Shown here one piece after another: positions 50,527 through 59,306 of a stretch of 64,000 bases of DNA; the first letter of the stretch is position 1, and every line of letters starts with the position of its first letter. The stretch lies in NCBI RefSeq assembly GCF_019458805.1, contig NZ_JAIBOA010000006.1, positions 124,001 to 188,000 of the forward strand. Reading direction: 5' to 3'. The notes under the pieces were generated by a model. It was not told where the DNA came from, searched no databases, and worked only from the letters and a program-made list of their open reading frames with translations. Origin of the DNA: Actinomadura parmotrematis (lineage in GTDB: Bacteria; Actinomycetota; Actinomycetes; Streptosporangiales; Streptosporangiaceae). The position numbers and the translations under genes are program-made.

Positions 50527-51378
50527 ATGCGGCCGATCCTCGCCGTGACGTTCCTCCTGGCGGCGCTCGCCGCGTGCTCGGGCGAGCCCGAACCGGAGCG
50601 CGCCGCGAGCACGCCGCCGCCGTCCCCGTCCGCCTCCGCCTCGCCCGTCCCGACGGCGCCGTGGGAGGCCGGGCAGTGCGTGAACCTGCGCTGGGACGAG
50701 GGCGACGAGCCCGCCACCACCCCCGCCGGACGCGCCGTGCCGTGCGGCGCCCCCGAGGCCGCCGGGCGGATCGTCAAGCTCGTGCGCGGCGGATCGGACG
50801 CCGCGCGGACCGCCTGCCCCGCCGAGACCGACGGGTTCGTGAGGACGCCGGCCGACGACTGGGCGTGCACCGTCAACACCAGGGACCCGCACCCCGGGCG
50901 GCCCGGCCACGGTGGCGGCGTCCTGCGCGTCGGCGACTGCATTTACGCCGCGCCGCCTGCCGCCGGCGCCGCCGGGCCGGTCGAGCGCGCCTGCTACGAC
51001 CGGTACGGCCCCGGCAAGATCAGCAGCTTCCAGAAGTCCAAGTCGCGGTGCCGCGACAAGAACGGCGACCTCGCCGACTTCAACAGCACCCGCCGCACGC
51101 ACCCGTCCCTGCCCGTCATCTGCCACGGCTACGGCGCGGACGTCCGCGAGCCGGGGCCGCAGTTCGAGAACGGCACCTGCGTCGAGAAGCCCGCCACCAC
51201 CGAGATGCCCCTCGGCACGATGATCTTCGGGGGGCTGCGCGAGACCGGCTGCGGCGAGGACGCCTGGGCGCGCGTCGTCGCCACCGTCGACATCGGCCGC
51301 CGCTGCCCCGGCGGCGCCGACCGCCAGGTCTCCGACAGCGGCCACTACCCCGGGCTGATCTGCCTGCGCACCACCTGA
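50527..51378 (+). CDS. Lipoprotein with three LppU-like Cys repeats
   Basis: 283 aa, ATG with GGGAG upstream. Signal peptide with lipobox LAALAAC, then a Ser/Pro linker. Three similar segments of about 75 residues follow, each starting G-x-C (GQCVNLRW, GDCIYAAP, GTCVEKPA) and ending with Cys before or after a Val/Ile-Cys-like strand (WACTVN, PVICHG, GLICLR). This triplication resembles the LppU-type domain of actinobacterial lipoproteins. Function unknown; surface-anchored. Confidence 0.7.
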   Translation: MRPILAVTFLLAALAACSGEPEPERAASTPPPSPSASASPVPTAPWEAGQCVNLRWDEGDEPATTPAGRAVPCGAPEAAGRIVKLVRGGSDAARTACPAETDGFVRTPADDWACTVNTRDPHPGRPGHGGGVLRVGDCIYAAPPAAGAAGPVERACYDRYGPGKISSFQKSKSRCRDKNGDLADFNSTRRTHPSLPVICHGYGADVREPGPQFENGTCVEKPATTEMPLGTMIFGGLRETGCGEDAWARVVATVDIGRRCPGGADRQVSDSGHYPGLICLRTT

Positions 51379-51400
51379 CCGGCGGCTAGATTGACCCCCC

Positions 51401-53086
51401 ATGGGGGAGATCATCGACTACGGGCGTTTCGCGGAGCGCCGCCGGGCGGGCGGCCGCTGGGAGGCGCTCCGCCGCCTCCAGGAGGAGTGGGGCTACCGCG
51501 TCCCCGAGGGCGCCGAGCCGTGGCGGCGCGAGCTGGAGGACGAGCACCGCGCGTACGTCCGCGACCTCGCCGGGCGCGCGGGCGACACCGACCCCGGCCT
51601 GCCCGTCCCCGCCGCCCTGGAGGAGTGGTGGGACCTGCCCTTCAACTCCTTCACCCACAGCCCCGGCCTGTACGGGACGAACCCCGCCTACCCGCCGACG
51701 CTCTGCCCCGACCCCGACGGCTACAACGTCTCGGGCGGCCTGCCCGCCGGGTCGCCGTACCTGCCGGCGAACGGCGACGCGCGGCTCTGCATGTTCATGG
51801 CCGAGAACCAGCACTGCAACGAATGGGCCTACCTCGCCGCCGAGTCCGGCGAGGACGACCCCAAGGTGCTGGTCGGCGTCGGCGACGACGAGTGGGAGTT
51901 CCAGGCGGCGTCCATCTCGGAGTTCTTCCTGCTCCTCGCCGTCGACCGCCTCTGCTCCCACTTCGGCTGGACGGCCGAGGAGGACGCCGACGAGGCGCTG
52001 CTGGACCGCGTCCGCGCCCGCTACCCGTCCCTCGGCCTGGCGCCGTGGCGCGAGCTCGGCGCCGAGGTCCACCTGTACGGCGGCCCCGACGTGATCCTGT
52101 TCCACGAGGCGGGGGACAGCCTCCACCGCCCCGGCCTGCTCGTCTGCGGCCGCACCGAGGACGCCGTCCGCGCCGCCGCCCGCGCGCTCGGCGAGGACTG
52201 GGAGGTGTTCCGGCCCGAGGCGCTCCCGCCGCTCCTCGCCCTCGCCGAAGGCGACGAGGGCGACGGGTGGGCCGTCGCCGCCGTCCTCGACGAGCCGCTG
52301 GAGGCGCCCGCGCCCGAGGCGGGCGGCCTGCGCGCCACGATCGACGCCGACGGCTACGAGCCCGCCGTCGTGATCGGCTCCGGCGGCGGCGTGCGCGTGG
52401 AGGAGGCGGACGAGGGCGTCGCGCAGGTGGCGGAGCGCCGCCCGGCCGTCCGCGCCGTCGCGGCGGGCGCGACGTCGGCGGGCCCGGCGTTCGCCGCCGT
52501 CTGGGAGGACGGCCTGGCCCGCCTGTGGGACGTGGGGTCCGGCGAGAGCGCCGACGTCCGCCTCGGCCCCGGGATCGCGGCGCTGGCGTTCGCGCCGGAC
52601 GGCCGGCTCCGCGCCGGCGGCCCGACCGGCACCGCCGTCCTCGACCTGGACCCCCGCGGCCTCTGGCCGTTCCGCTCCGTCCTGACCCTCTTCCGGCGGC
52701 TCGACTGGGACGCGCTCGGCGCCCCCGCCTTCCCCGGCCTGTTCGCCGCGGCCCGCGGCGGCGACGCGGCGGCCGTCGCGGACCTGGACGCGCTGCTCGC
52801 GCCGGGCGGCGACCTGTCCGAGGCCGCCTCGTTCGCGCTGCTCGGCCTGCTCGCCGTCGCCGAGCGGGACGGCGACGGCCCCGTCCACGCGGAGCTGCTG
52901 GACCTCGCCGCGCGGATCGTCGCGGCGGCCCTCGCCGGGAAGGGCGACGCGCCCGGCCCGGTGCACGGCGCGCCGCCGGGCGACCGCGTCCGCGAGCTCG
53001 CCGCCGAGGTCCGGGCCGCCTTCGGCGCCGACGACGTCGCCGACGACCCCGCCATGGCGCGCTTCCTCGCGGCCTGCGCCGGCTAG
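51401..53086 (+). CDS. Large uncharacterised protein, SMI1-like N-terminus
   Basis: 561 aa, cytosolic. The N-terminal 200 residues have the character of SMI1/KNR4 (SUKH) proteins: PVPAALEEWWDLP, repeated aromatic and acidic patches and EFFLLLAVDRLC. The middle (about 330-420) has short beta-strand units such as AFAAVWEDGLARLWDVGSG and ALAFAPDGRLRAGG, WD40- or beta-propeller-like but too few for a full propeller. The C-terminal part is helical. SUKH proteins are immunity factors for polymorphic toxins or scaffolds; no toxin gene is nearby. The last 4 nt overlap the convergent TetR gene. Confidence 0.5.
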   Translation: MGEIIDYGRFAERRRAGGRWEALRRLQEEWGYRVPEGAEPWRRELEDEHRAYVRDLAGRAGDTDPGLPVPAALEEWWDLPFNSFTHSPGLYGTNPAYPPTLCPDPDGYNVSGGLPAGSPYLPANGDARLCMFMAENQHCNEWAYLAAESGEDDPKVLVGVGDDEWEFQAASISEFFLLLAVDRLCSHFGWTAEEDADEALLDRVRARYPSLGLAPWRELGAEVHLYGGPDVILFHEAGDSLHRPGLLVCGRTEDAVRAAARALGEDWEVFRPEALPPLLALAEGDEGDGWAVAAVLDEPLEAPAPEAGGLRATIDADGYEPAVVIGSGGGVRVEEADEGVAQVAERRPAVRAVAAGATSAGPAFAAVWEDGLARLWDVGSGESADVRLGPGIAALAFAPDGRLRAGGPTGTAVLDLDPRGLWPFRSVLTLFRRLDWDALGAPAFPGLFAAARGGDAAAVADLDALLAPGGDLSEAASFALLGLLAVAERDGDGPVHAELLDLAARIVAAALAGKGDAPGPVHGAPPGDRVRELAAEVRAAFGADDVADDPAMARFLAACAG

Positions 53087-53775
53087 ACCGGCCGGTCCGG
53101 CGGGACGGCGAGGACGCGCAGCACGATCGCCGTCACCTCGTCGACGAGCCGCGGCAGGCTCGCGGTGTCGTTCTCGGCGCACTTCACAAAAACGATTTCG
53201 GCGACGGCTCCGACGGCCCCCGCATAATCATATTCCGACGGCTCCGGCCATTCGGGATGGTCGCGCGAGGAGCGTGCGTGCCACGCTTTCAGCAGTTCCG
53301 CGATGGAGGCGTAGGAACGCTGGCGGCGGCGCAGCGCGCGCGGCCCCGCGGCGGGCAGTTCGAGCATGAGGCAGCGCGTGTACTCCGGTTCCTTCGCGCA
53401 GAGCGCCAGGTAGGCCGCGAGCCCGGAGCGCAGCAGGTCGCGGGCGGTGCGGCCGGGCGGCCCGGCCGCCTCCCGGCGCGCCGTCAGCTCGCCGACGACG
53501 GCGCGCTCGGCCTCGTCCACGGCGGCCAGGAGGCAGTCCTCCAGATCCTCGAAGTGATCGTAGAACGCCTTGCGGGACACGCGCGCGCGGCCCACCACGC
53601 CCGCGACGGTGGTGCCCGTGTAGCCGAGCTCGGCCACCGAGGAGATCATCGCGCGCAGCAGCCGGCCGCGCTGCGCCGCCCGCACGACCTCGGCGGGCAG
53701 GCTGCTGCGGCCGCGCGGCAGCCCGGGGCGGTCCGCCCCGTACACCTCGGCCAGCCGGCTCCCGGAGTCGCTCAT
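53083..53775 (-). CDS. TetR-family transcriptional regulator
   Basis: 230 aa. HTH (about 35-80) with LLRAMISSVAELGYTGTTVA and RARVSRKAFYDHFEDLEDCL, then a helical effector domain. The stretch before the HTH (about 30 residues) is Pro/Arg-rich. Divergent from the DUF6801 protein gene; CCGTTC-GGT-GAACGG lies 10 bp before its start and is a probable self-control site. It may also control the lipid operons to the left, but that is a guess. Confidence 0.88.
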   Translation of the reverse strand: MSDSGSRLAEVYGADRPGLPRGRSSLPAEVVRAAQRGRLLRAMISSVAELGYTGTTVAGVVGRARVSRKAFYDHFEDLEDCLLAAVDEAERAVVGELTARREAAGPPGRTARDLLRSGLAAYLALCAKEPEYTRCLMLELPAAGPRALRRRQRSYASIAELLKAWHARSSRDHPEWPEPSEYDYAGAVGAVAEIVFVKCAENDTASLPRLVDEVTAIVLRVLAVPPDRPV

Positions 53776-53785
53776 CCATCCCGTC

Positions 53786-53800
53786 CCGTTCGGTGAACGG
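53786..53800. promoter_or_regulatory. Palindromic operator of the TetR gene
   Basis: CCGTTC-GGT-GAACGG, perfect 6-bp arms around 3 bp, immediately upstream of the TetR start and in the shared 209-bp intergenic region with the secreted-protein gene. Confidence 0.5.
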
Positions 53801-53984
53801 CGCCATCCTAGCGAGGCCGCGAACGCCTTTGTGCGGCACCCGTGAAATGCCGCTTCCGAAGACCGCTGCTAAATCCGCCGCGCCTTTTCGGTACCGGCAT
53901 GGATATCGCCGCTCCGGCCCCGCGGAGATCCTGTGCGTACCCAGGAGTATCCCCGTATACCTGTGGAACCGGAGGTCCTCTCCC

Positions 53985-55220
53985 ATGCGAGTCCCCCACC
54001 CCCTGCGGCGGCCCGCGGCCGCGCTGGCGGCGGCGACGGCGGCGTTCTGCCTGCTGCTCCTCGCCCTCGTCCAGCCGCCCGCGCACGCGCTGCCGCCAGG
54101 CGACGTCCCGGCCGTCGGCGCCGACACCGGCCGGTTCAAGCTCCCGATCGGCTGCACCATCACTCTCGGCGGCCTGCCCGTCTTCTACCTGCCGACCGAC
54201 GTGGACGTGCAGGGCGTCGCGCCCGTCCAGCTCGGCCCCGGCCAGCGGTTCTACCTGAGCCAGGGCTCGGGCAGCATCACGTTCCCGTCCTGGCTGACGT
54301 CGCTCGCGCCGATCCTCGGCATCGACAAGGCCGACGCGCGCGTCACCGACCTCAGCATCGGGGCGAGCGACTCGACGCCGTCCGTCATCAACATCGCGAA
54401 GGACGAGCCCTTCGAGATCAAGGACATCGCGATCAAGGCGGGGCAGGCGCTCAAGGTCGGCCTGCCGCTCGACGGCACCTTCGACGTCGGCCCCTACACC
54501 GCGCCCTCGTCGGGCAAGGTGACGCTCGCCTTCGACCACGCCGTCGCCGAGATCGACCTGAAGTCCTCGCTCGGCTTCAGCATTCCGATCAAGGCCGACT
54601 GCACGCCGTCGGCCGGCAACGCGCTGCTCACGATCGCGGTCGGCGGCGCGCCCGGCCAGCCGCCCGCCAAGATCACCGGGGTGCCGCTGAACTTCCCCGA
54701 GCCCGCTTCCAACGAGCTCGTCGGCATCGTCGACGCCCCCTACGCCTGCAAGGTCGGCGCCGACACCCTCGACGTCGGCATCGCGGTCGGCGCGCACATC
54801 CCGCTGATCGCCAAGAAGGGCGCCGCGTTCTCCTTCACGCAGGCGAGCGGCGCCCTCGTCATCCCCGCCGCCACCGTGGACCGGCTCATCGCCGCCGGGC
54901 ACACGACGGCGGCCGGGCGGGTCACCGCGCTGAACCTGGCGGTGGAGGGCGGCACCCCGGCCGCCCAGAACGTCATCCCGGCCGGCGGCATCGCCATCCC
55001 GAGCACCCCGCTCGTCCGCGGCAGGCAGATCGTCGTGCCGCTGCCCGCGGACGGCACGCTCACCGCGGGGCCGTTCACCCCGGCGCCCGGCGCGGCCAGC
55101 GTCGCGGTGTCGCTGGGCGACGCCGCCGCGAGCCTGACGTTCGACGGCGGCCCGGCCGTCGCGGCGTCCTGCGCGACCCCGTCGCCGCGCGTCTACCTGG
55201 TCGACAACCCCGTCACCTGA
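53985..55220 (+). CDS. Secreted DUF6801-type protein
   Basis: 411 aa, ATG with GGAGGTCC upstream. Signal peptide (about 1-36) cleaved after AHA. The mature protein has two related halves of mostly beta structure with single Cys pairs (LPIGCTITLG and ADCTPSAGN; APYACKVG and AASCATPS), a pattern I associate with the DUF6801 family of secreted actinobacterial proteins. Recurrent GPYTAP and GPFTPA motifs mark the duplication. Function unknown; probably surface or extracellular. Ends at a bidirectional terminator. Confidence 0.65.
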   Translation: MRVPHPLRRPAAALAAATAAFCLLLLALVQPPAHALPPGDVPAVGADTGRFKLPIGCTITLGGLPVFYLPTDVDVQGVAPVQLGPGQRFYLSQGSGSITFPSWLTSLAPILGIDKADARVTDLSIGASDSTPSVINIAKDEPFEIKDIAIKAGQALKVGLPLDGTFDVGPYTAPSSGKVTLAFDHAVAEIDLKSSLGFSIPIKADCTPSAGNALLTIAVGGAPGQPPAKITGVPLNFPEPASNELVGIVDAPYACKVGADTLDVGIAVGAHIPLIAKKGAAFSFTQASGALVIPAATVDRLIAAGHTTAAGRVTALNLAVEGGTPAAQNVIPAGGIAIPSTPLVRGRQIVVPLPADGTLTAGPFTPAPGAASVAVSLGDAAASLTFDGGPAVAASCATPSPRVYLVDNPVT

Positions 55221-55226
55221 CCGGGC

Positions 55227-55258
55227 GGGCCGGGCCGCGCGCCCCCGCGGTCCGGCCC
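55227..55258. terminator. Bidirectional terminator
   Basis: A 13-bp stem with one G-U pair (55227-55239 with 55246-55258) and 6-nt loop lies between the convergent DUF6801 and oxidoreductase genes. Confidence 0.7.
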
Positions 55259-55266
55259 GAGCGGGG

Positions 55267-56211
55267 TCAGACGAGCAGGACGGTGCGGCCGCTCGCCTCG
55301 CCCGCGCGGCTCGCGGCGAGCGCGGCCGGGGCGTCCTCCAGCGGGCGCTCGCGGTCCACGGCGACGTCCAGGCGGCCCGCCTCGATCAGCGCCGCGACCT
55401 CGCCGAGCGACTGCGGGGTGTCGCGGACGGCGAAGTTCATGCCGCGCAGGTCGCGGGCGGTGAGGGCGTCCGCGTCCACGCCGCGCACCGCGCTGATGTA
55501 GGTGCCGCCCGGCCGGAGCAGGGACGCGAGGCGGCCGGTGTCCGCGGTCCCGTGCACCAGGTCGACGATCACGTCGACGCCGCCCGGGTGCGCCCGGTAC
55601 ACCTCGCGGGACAGCTCGCCCGCGTCGCGGCCGACGGTCTCGGCCGCGCCGAGCCCGCGCAGCGCGTCCGCGCGGCCGTCGCCCGCGGTGCCGATGACGT
55701 GCGCGCCGAGGTTCGCGCCGAGCTGGACGACGCCGCGCCCCACCCCGCCCGTCGCGCCGATCACCAGGACCTTCTGCCCGGCGTCCACGTCGGCCTTCCA
55801 CAGCAGCCCGTAGGCGGTGAGCGCCGGGATCGGCGCGGCGGCCGCGCGGGCGAAGCTGAGCGAGGAGGGGATCACGGCGAGCGGGTCGTCCGGCCCGGCG
55901 ATCGCGTACTCGGCGTACGAGCCGAGGCCCCGCGCCGTCTGGTAGAACGACCCGAACACCCGGTCGCCGACCTTCACCCGCCGCTCGCCGGGGCCGACGG
56001 CGGCGACGGTGCCGGCGCCGTCCACGCCGAGGACGAGCGGGAACCGCACGTCGTGGACGTCCTTGCGCAGCCCGTCGGCGATCTTCCAGTCGAGCGGGTT
56101 CAGGCCCGCCGCGACGACCTGGACGAGCACCTCGCCGGGGCCGGGATCCGGCCGCGGGACGTCGATGATCTCGGGCGTGTCCCCGTAGGCGGCGACGGTG
56201 ATGGCTCGCAT
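55267..56211 (-). CDS. MDR-family quinone/NADP oxidoreductase
   Basis: 314 aa. Medium-chain dehydrogenase/reductase of the zinc-free quinone oxidoreductase group: GVDGAGTVAAVGPG near residue 63, then VIGATGGVGRGVVQLGANLG (about 145-164, Rossmann). It lacks the zinc-binding Cys cluster of alcohol dehydrogenases. It reduces a quinone or enone with NADPH; substrate unknown. It stands alone, divergent from the HD-domain gene. Confidence 0.85.
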   Translation of the reverse strand: MRAITVAAYGDTPEIIDVPRPDPGPGEVLVQVVAAGLNPLDWKIADGLRKDVHDVRFPLVLGVDGAGTVAAVGPGERRVKVGDRVFGSFYQTARGLGSYAEYAIAGPDDPLAVIPSSLSFARAAAAPIPALTAYGLLWKADVDAGQKVLVIGATGGVGRGVVQLGANLGAHVIGTAGDGRADALRGLGAAETVGRDAGELSREVYRAHPGGVDVIVDLVHGTADTGRLASLLRPGGTYISAVRGVDADALTARDLRGMNFAVRDTPQSLGEVAALIEAGRLDVAVDRERPLEDAPAALAASRAGEASGRTVLLV

Positions 56212-56284
56212 GGCCCCTTACCTACCCTCCGGGTGAGGTTCCTATGGCTCTCGGGACGGGTGATGCCGCTGGGAGAATGGCGGG

Positions 56285-56863
56285 ATGGCGGACGAGAACG
56301 CGCGGCTGGCCGGGTTCCTGTACGAGGTCGGGCTGCTGAAGCGCTACAAGCGGGCCGGCTGGCTGGTCGCCGGGGTGCGCGACCCCGAGAGCATCGCCGA
56401 CCACTCGCACCGGGCGGCGGTCGTCGCGAGCGTCCTCGCGGTCCTGGAGGGCGCCGACCCGGCGCGGGCCGCGCTCCTCGCCCTCTTCCACGACACGCAG
56501 GAGACCCGGATCACCGACCTGCCGTACCTGGCCCGCCCCTACACGGCGACGATGCCGAACGAGGAGGTCACCGCGCACCAGACGCGCGGCCTGCCGGACG
56601 CCGTCGCCGCCATGGTCGGGTCGGCCGTCGGCGAGTACGAGGGCGGCGAGAGCGCCGAGGCCCGCTGCGCCCGCGACGCCGACAAGCTCGAATGCCTGCT
56701 CCAGGCCGTGGAGTACGGCGAGCACGGCAACCACAACACCGGGCCGTGGGTGGAGAGCTCCCTCGCCCAGCTCGCGACCGCGTCCGCGCGGCGCCTGGCG
56801 AGCGAGGCGATCCGCGTCGGGTCGGCGGAGTGGTACGTGCGGGCCGTCCGCGGGGACGGCTGA
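56285..56863 (+). CDS. HD-domain phosphohydrolase (YfbR-like)
   Basis: 192 aa. Single HD domain: SIADHSHRAAVVA (His pair), LFHDTQE (His-Asp) and the later Asp in RDADKLECLLQA. The layout matches HDDC2/YfbR-type 5'-deoxynucleotidases that remove phosphate from dNMPs. Acts in the cytosol on nucleotides. Stands alone. Confidence 0.85.
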   Translation: MADENARLAGFLYEVGLLKRYKRAGWLVAGVRDPESIADHSHRAAVVASVLAVLEGADPARAALLALFHDTQETRITDLPYLARPYTATMPNEEVTAHQTRGLPDAVAAMVGSAVGEYEGGESAEARCARDADKLECLLQAVEYGEHGNHNTGPWVESSLAQLATASARRLASEAIRVGSAEWYVRAVRGDG

Positions 56864-56921
56864 CCCGCGACCGGTCACCTGACGGATCCGCGCGCCGCCC
56901 GGCGCCCCTAGCGTCGGGGGC

Positions 56922-57698
56922 ATGGACACCACAGGCACGGCGCTGGTGCTCGGGGCGGGCGGCCCCGTCGGGACGGCGTGGCTGCTCGGCCTCGCCGCCG
57001 GGCTGCGGGACGGCGGCGCCGACCCGGACGCCGCGGACCTGATCGTCGGGACGTCGGCGGGCGCCATCGCCGGCGCGGCGATCAGGTCGGGGCGCGACCT
57101 CGCGGAGCTCGCCGGCGTCCCCGCCCGCCCGTCCCGGCCCACCTCGACGGGCCCGACGATGGCGCGGGTCTTCGAGCTGCTGAACGATCCCGCCGTCGAC
57201 CACCCCGAGCGGCTGCGCCGGGTCGGCCGGCTCGCGCTCGCCGCCGACGCCCTCGACCCCGAGGAGCACGTCGCCAACATGCGCGCCCTGCTCGGCACCG
57301 ACGCCTGGCCCGCGAAGCGGCTGCTCGTCACGACGGTGGACGCCGAGCGCGGCGAGCCGCGCGTCTGGGACGGCGGCGCCCCGCTGTCGCGGGCGGTCGC
57401 CGCCAGCAGCGCCGCGCCCGGCTACGCCCGGCCCGTCCCGATCGACGGCCGCCCCTACCTCGACGGCGCGTTCGGCGGCGGCGCCTACCCGCACCTGGCG
57501 GCGGGCGCGGCGACCGTCGTGGTCGTCGAGCCGATCGCGCGCATGGCGTCGGCGGGCAGCCTCGTCCCCGACGAGCGGGGCCGCGCCGCGTTCGGCGACG
57601 ACCTCGGCGACCGGTCGCGGTGGGCGCCGGTGTTCGCCGAGGGCCGCCGCCAGGGCCGCACGGAGGCCGCGGCCACCTTCGCGACCTGGCCGCGCTGA
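56922..57698 (+). CDS. Patatin-like phospholipase
   Basis: 258 aa. Oxyanion loop GAGGPVGTAW, nucleophile in IVGTSAGAIAGA (GxSxG, about residue 46) and catalytic Asp in DGAFGGGAYPH (about 184-194), the Ser-Asp dyad of patatin-type lipases. No signal peptide. It hydrolyses acyl esters of phospholipids or neutral lipids at the membrane. Convergent with the next gene, stops 2 nt apart. Confidence 0.87.
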   Translation: MDTTGTALVLGAGGPVGTAWLLGLAAGLRDGGADPDAADLIVGTSAGAIAGAAIRSGRDLAELAGVPARPSRPTSTGPTMARVFELLNDPAVDHPERLRRVGRLALAADALDPEEHVANMRALLGTDAWPAKRLLVTTVDAERGEPRVWDGGAPLSRAVAASSAAPGYARPVPIDGRPYLDGAFGGGAYPHLAAGAATVVVVEPIARMASAGSLVPDERGRAAFGDDLGDRSRWAPVFAEGRRQGRTEAAATFATWPR

Positions 57699-57700
57699 CC

Positions 57701-58495
57701 TCAGCCCGTCAGCAGCGGATGATCACTGCCTTCGAGCAGCACCTTCGCGACCAGGTCCGGGTCGTCGCCCATCGGGACGTGCCCGCAGTCCTTCAGCCAC
57801 ACGAACCGGGCGTGCGGCAGGCGCTGCTGGGCGCGGACGGCCTGGGACGCCCGCAGCAGCCGGTCCCGGGTGCCCCACGCGAGCGTCACCGGGACGTCCG
57901 CGCACGCGCCGAGGAACCGCGTCGCGCGCCCCGCCCGGAGCGTCGGCTCGAACCCGGCGGCGTCGCGCATCGCCCGCGCGTCCGCGGCGAGGACCGCGGC
58001 GTCCAGCAGGTGCGGCCGGCCGTAGATCATCCCGAACATGGCGGCGCGGCGGCGCGGCGAGCGGGCGAGGCCGTCCAGCACCGCGTCCGGGACGTTCGCG
58101 GCGAGCCGGGAGGCGCGCAGCACCGCCGTGGCGTAGCGCAGCTCCAGCGCGTTGAAGAACCCGGCGGGGGAGAGGGCCGTGGCGGACGAGACGAGGCCGC
58201 GGTCGGCGGCCTCCAGCGAGAACAGGCCGCCGAGCGAGTTGCCCGCGATGTGCGGCCGGTCCAGGCCGAGGTCGGCGAACGCCTTGGCCAGCACGGTGAG
58301 CGCGGCGTCCAGGGTGTAGGGGGTGCCGGCGGGCAGCGGCGGCGAGGCGCCGAAGCCGGGCAGGTCGACGGCGATGACGTCGCGGTGCGCGGCGAGCCGG
58401 TCGAGGACCGGTTCCCACGCCTGCCAGCGGTGCCCGATGCCGTGCAGCAGGACCAGCGGCGGGCCGGACCCGCGGCGCTCGAAGACGATGTCCAC
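57701..58495 (-). CDS. Alpha/beta-hydrolase (lipase/esterase type)
   Basis: 264 aa. LLHGIG (oxyanion), nucleophile in AGNSLGGLFS (about 99), Asp in WGTRDRLL (about 214) and His in CGHVPMGDDP (about 241). The complete triad is present in canonical order. Cytosolic. It resembles meta-cleavage product hydrolases and thioesterases; the substrate cannot be fixed. Confidence 0.85.
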   Translation of the reverse strand: MDIVFERRGSGPPLVLLHGIGHRWQAWEPVLDRLAAHRDVIAVDLPGFGASPPLPAGTPYTLDAALTVLAKAFADLGLDRPHIAGNSLGGLFSLEAADRGLVSSATALSPAGFFNALELRYATAVLRASRLAANVPDAVLDGLARSPRRRAAMFGMIYGRPHLLDAAVLAADARAMRDAAGFEPTLRAGRATRFLGACADVPVTLAWGTRDRLLRASQAVRAQQRLPHARFVWLKDCGHVPMGDDPDLVAKVLLEGSDHPLLTG

Positions 58496-58566
58496 GCGCC
58501 GAGGTTAGGACAGTGCGGACTTACCGGTCACGGGTGACGGTGGTCACTCCGGCGGGCGCCGGCCGG

Positions 58567-59115
58567 TCAGGAGGACGCGGCGGCCTCGGCGGGCCGCCGG
58601 TGCTCCAGCGCGGTGCGCAGCTGCGCCCGCCCGCGGTGGATGCGGGACCGGACGGTGCCGAGCTTCACCCCGAGCGAGGCGGCGATCTCCTCGTAGGTGA
58701 GGCCCTCGATGTCGCAGAGGATCACCGCCGCCCGGTACTCGGGGGCGAGCGCGTCCAGCGCCCGCTGGATGTCGGCGTCCAGGTGGCTCTCGTCGTAGGC
58801 CTGCGCCGGGGTCGGCTCGCGGCCCTGGAGCCGCTCGGCGGCGTCGTCGCCGAGCGCGTCGAACCGGATGCGCTGCTTGCGGCGGGCGCGGTCGAGGAAC
58901 AGGTTGGTGGTGATCCGGTGCAGCCAGCCCTCGAACGTGCCGGGGCTGTAGGACGACAGGGAGCGGAACACCCGGATGAAGACGTCCTGGGTGAGGTCCT
59001 CGGCGTCGTGGCGGTTGCCCGTCAGCCGGTAGGCCAGCCGGAACACCCTGGTCGAGTGCTCGCTGACGATCTCCTCCCAGGAGGGAGGCGTCCACGCCAC
59101 CGCGCTTGCGCTCAC
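58567..59115 (-). CDS. sigE: SigE-type ECF sigma factor
   Basis: 182 aa, GTG start chosen because homology to mycobacterial SigE begins here. Sigma-70 region 2 (about 10-75: [45 protein letters not shown]) and region 4 (about 125-175: [33 protein letters not shown]). SigE governs the envelope and surface stress response; usually an RseA-type anti-sigma gene follows it, but here the next downstream gene is a hydrolase, so the anti-sigma partner must be elsewhere. The gene is divergent from the phytase-like gene. Confidence 0.88.
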   Translation of the reverse strand: MSASAVAWTPPSWEEIVSEHSTRVFRLAYRLTGNRHDAEDLTQDVFIRVFRSLSSYSPGTFEGWLHRITTNLFLDRARRKQRIRFDALGDDAAERLQGREPTPAQAYDESHLDADIQRALDALAPEYRAAVILCDIEGLTYEEIAASLGVKLGTVRSRIHRGRAQLRTALEHRRPAEAAASS

Positions 59116-59306
59116 CGGTACCCCCGTCTGATACTGAATCGTTACGGCACAGCATGCCGGTACCCGGATAAGAGGGCTGTAAGAACGCCCGCGATTGGCC
59201 GGAAGCGGCGGCCCCCGCGCACGTGACACCGCTCACGGCGCGGGCATCACCAGGGGTTTCACCCGCCGCTCACCCGCACGTCACCGGCGGGCCCTAGCGT
59301 CGCGCC

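Noticed and set aside
55267..56211. Zinc alcohol dehydrogenase
   Set aside because: Lacks the structural zinc Cys cluster; fits the zinc-free quinone oxidoreductase group.
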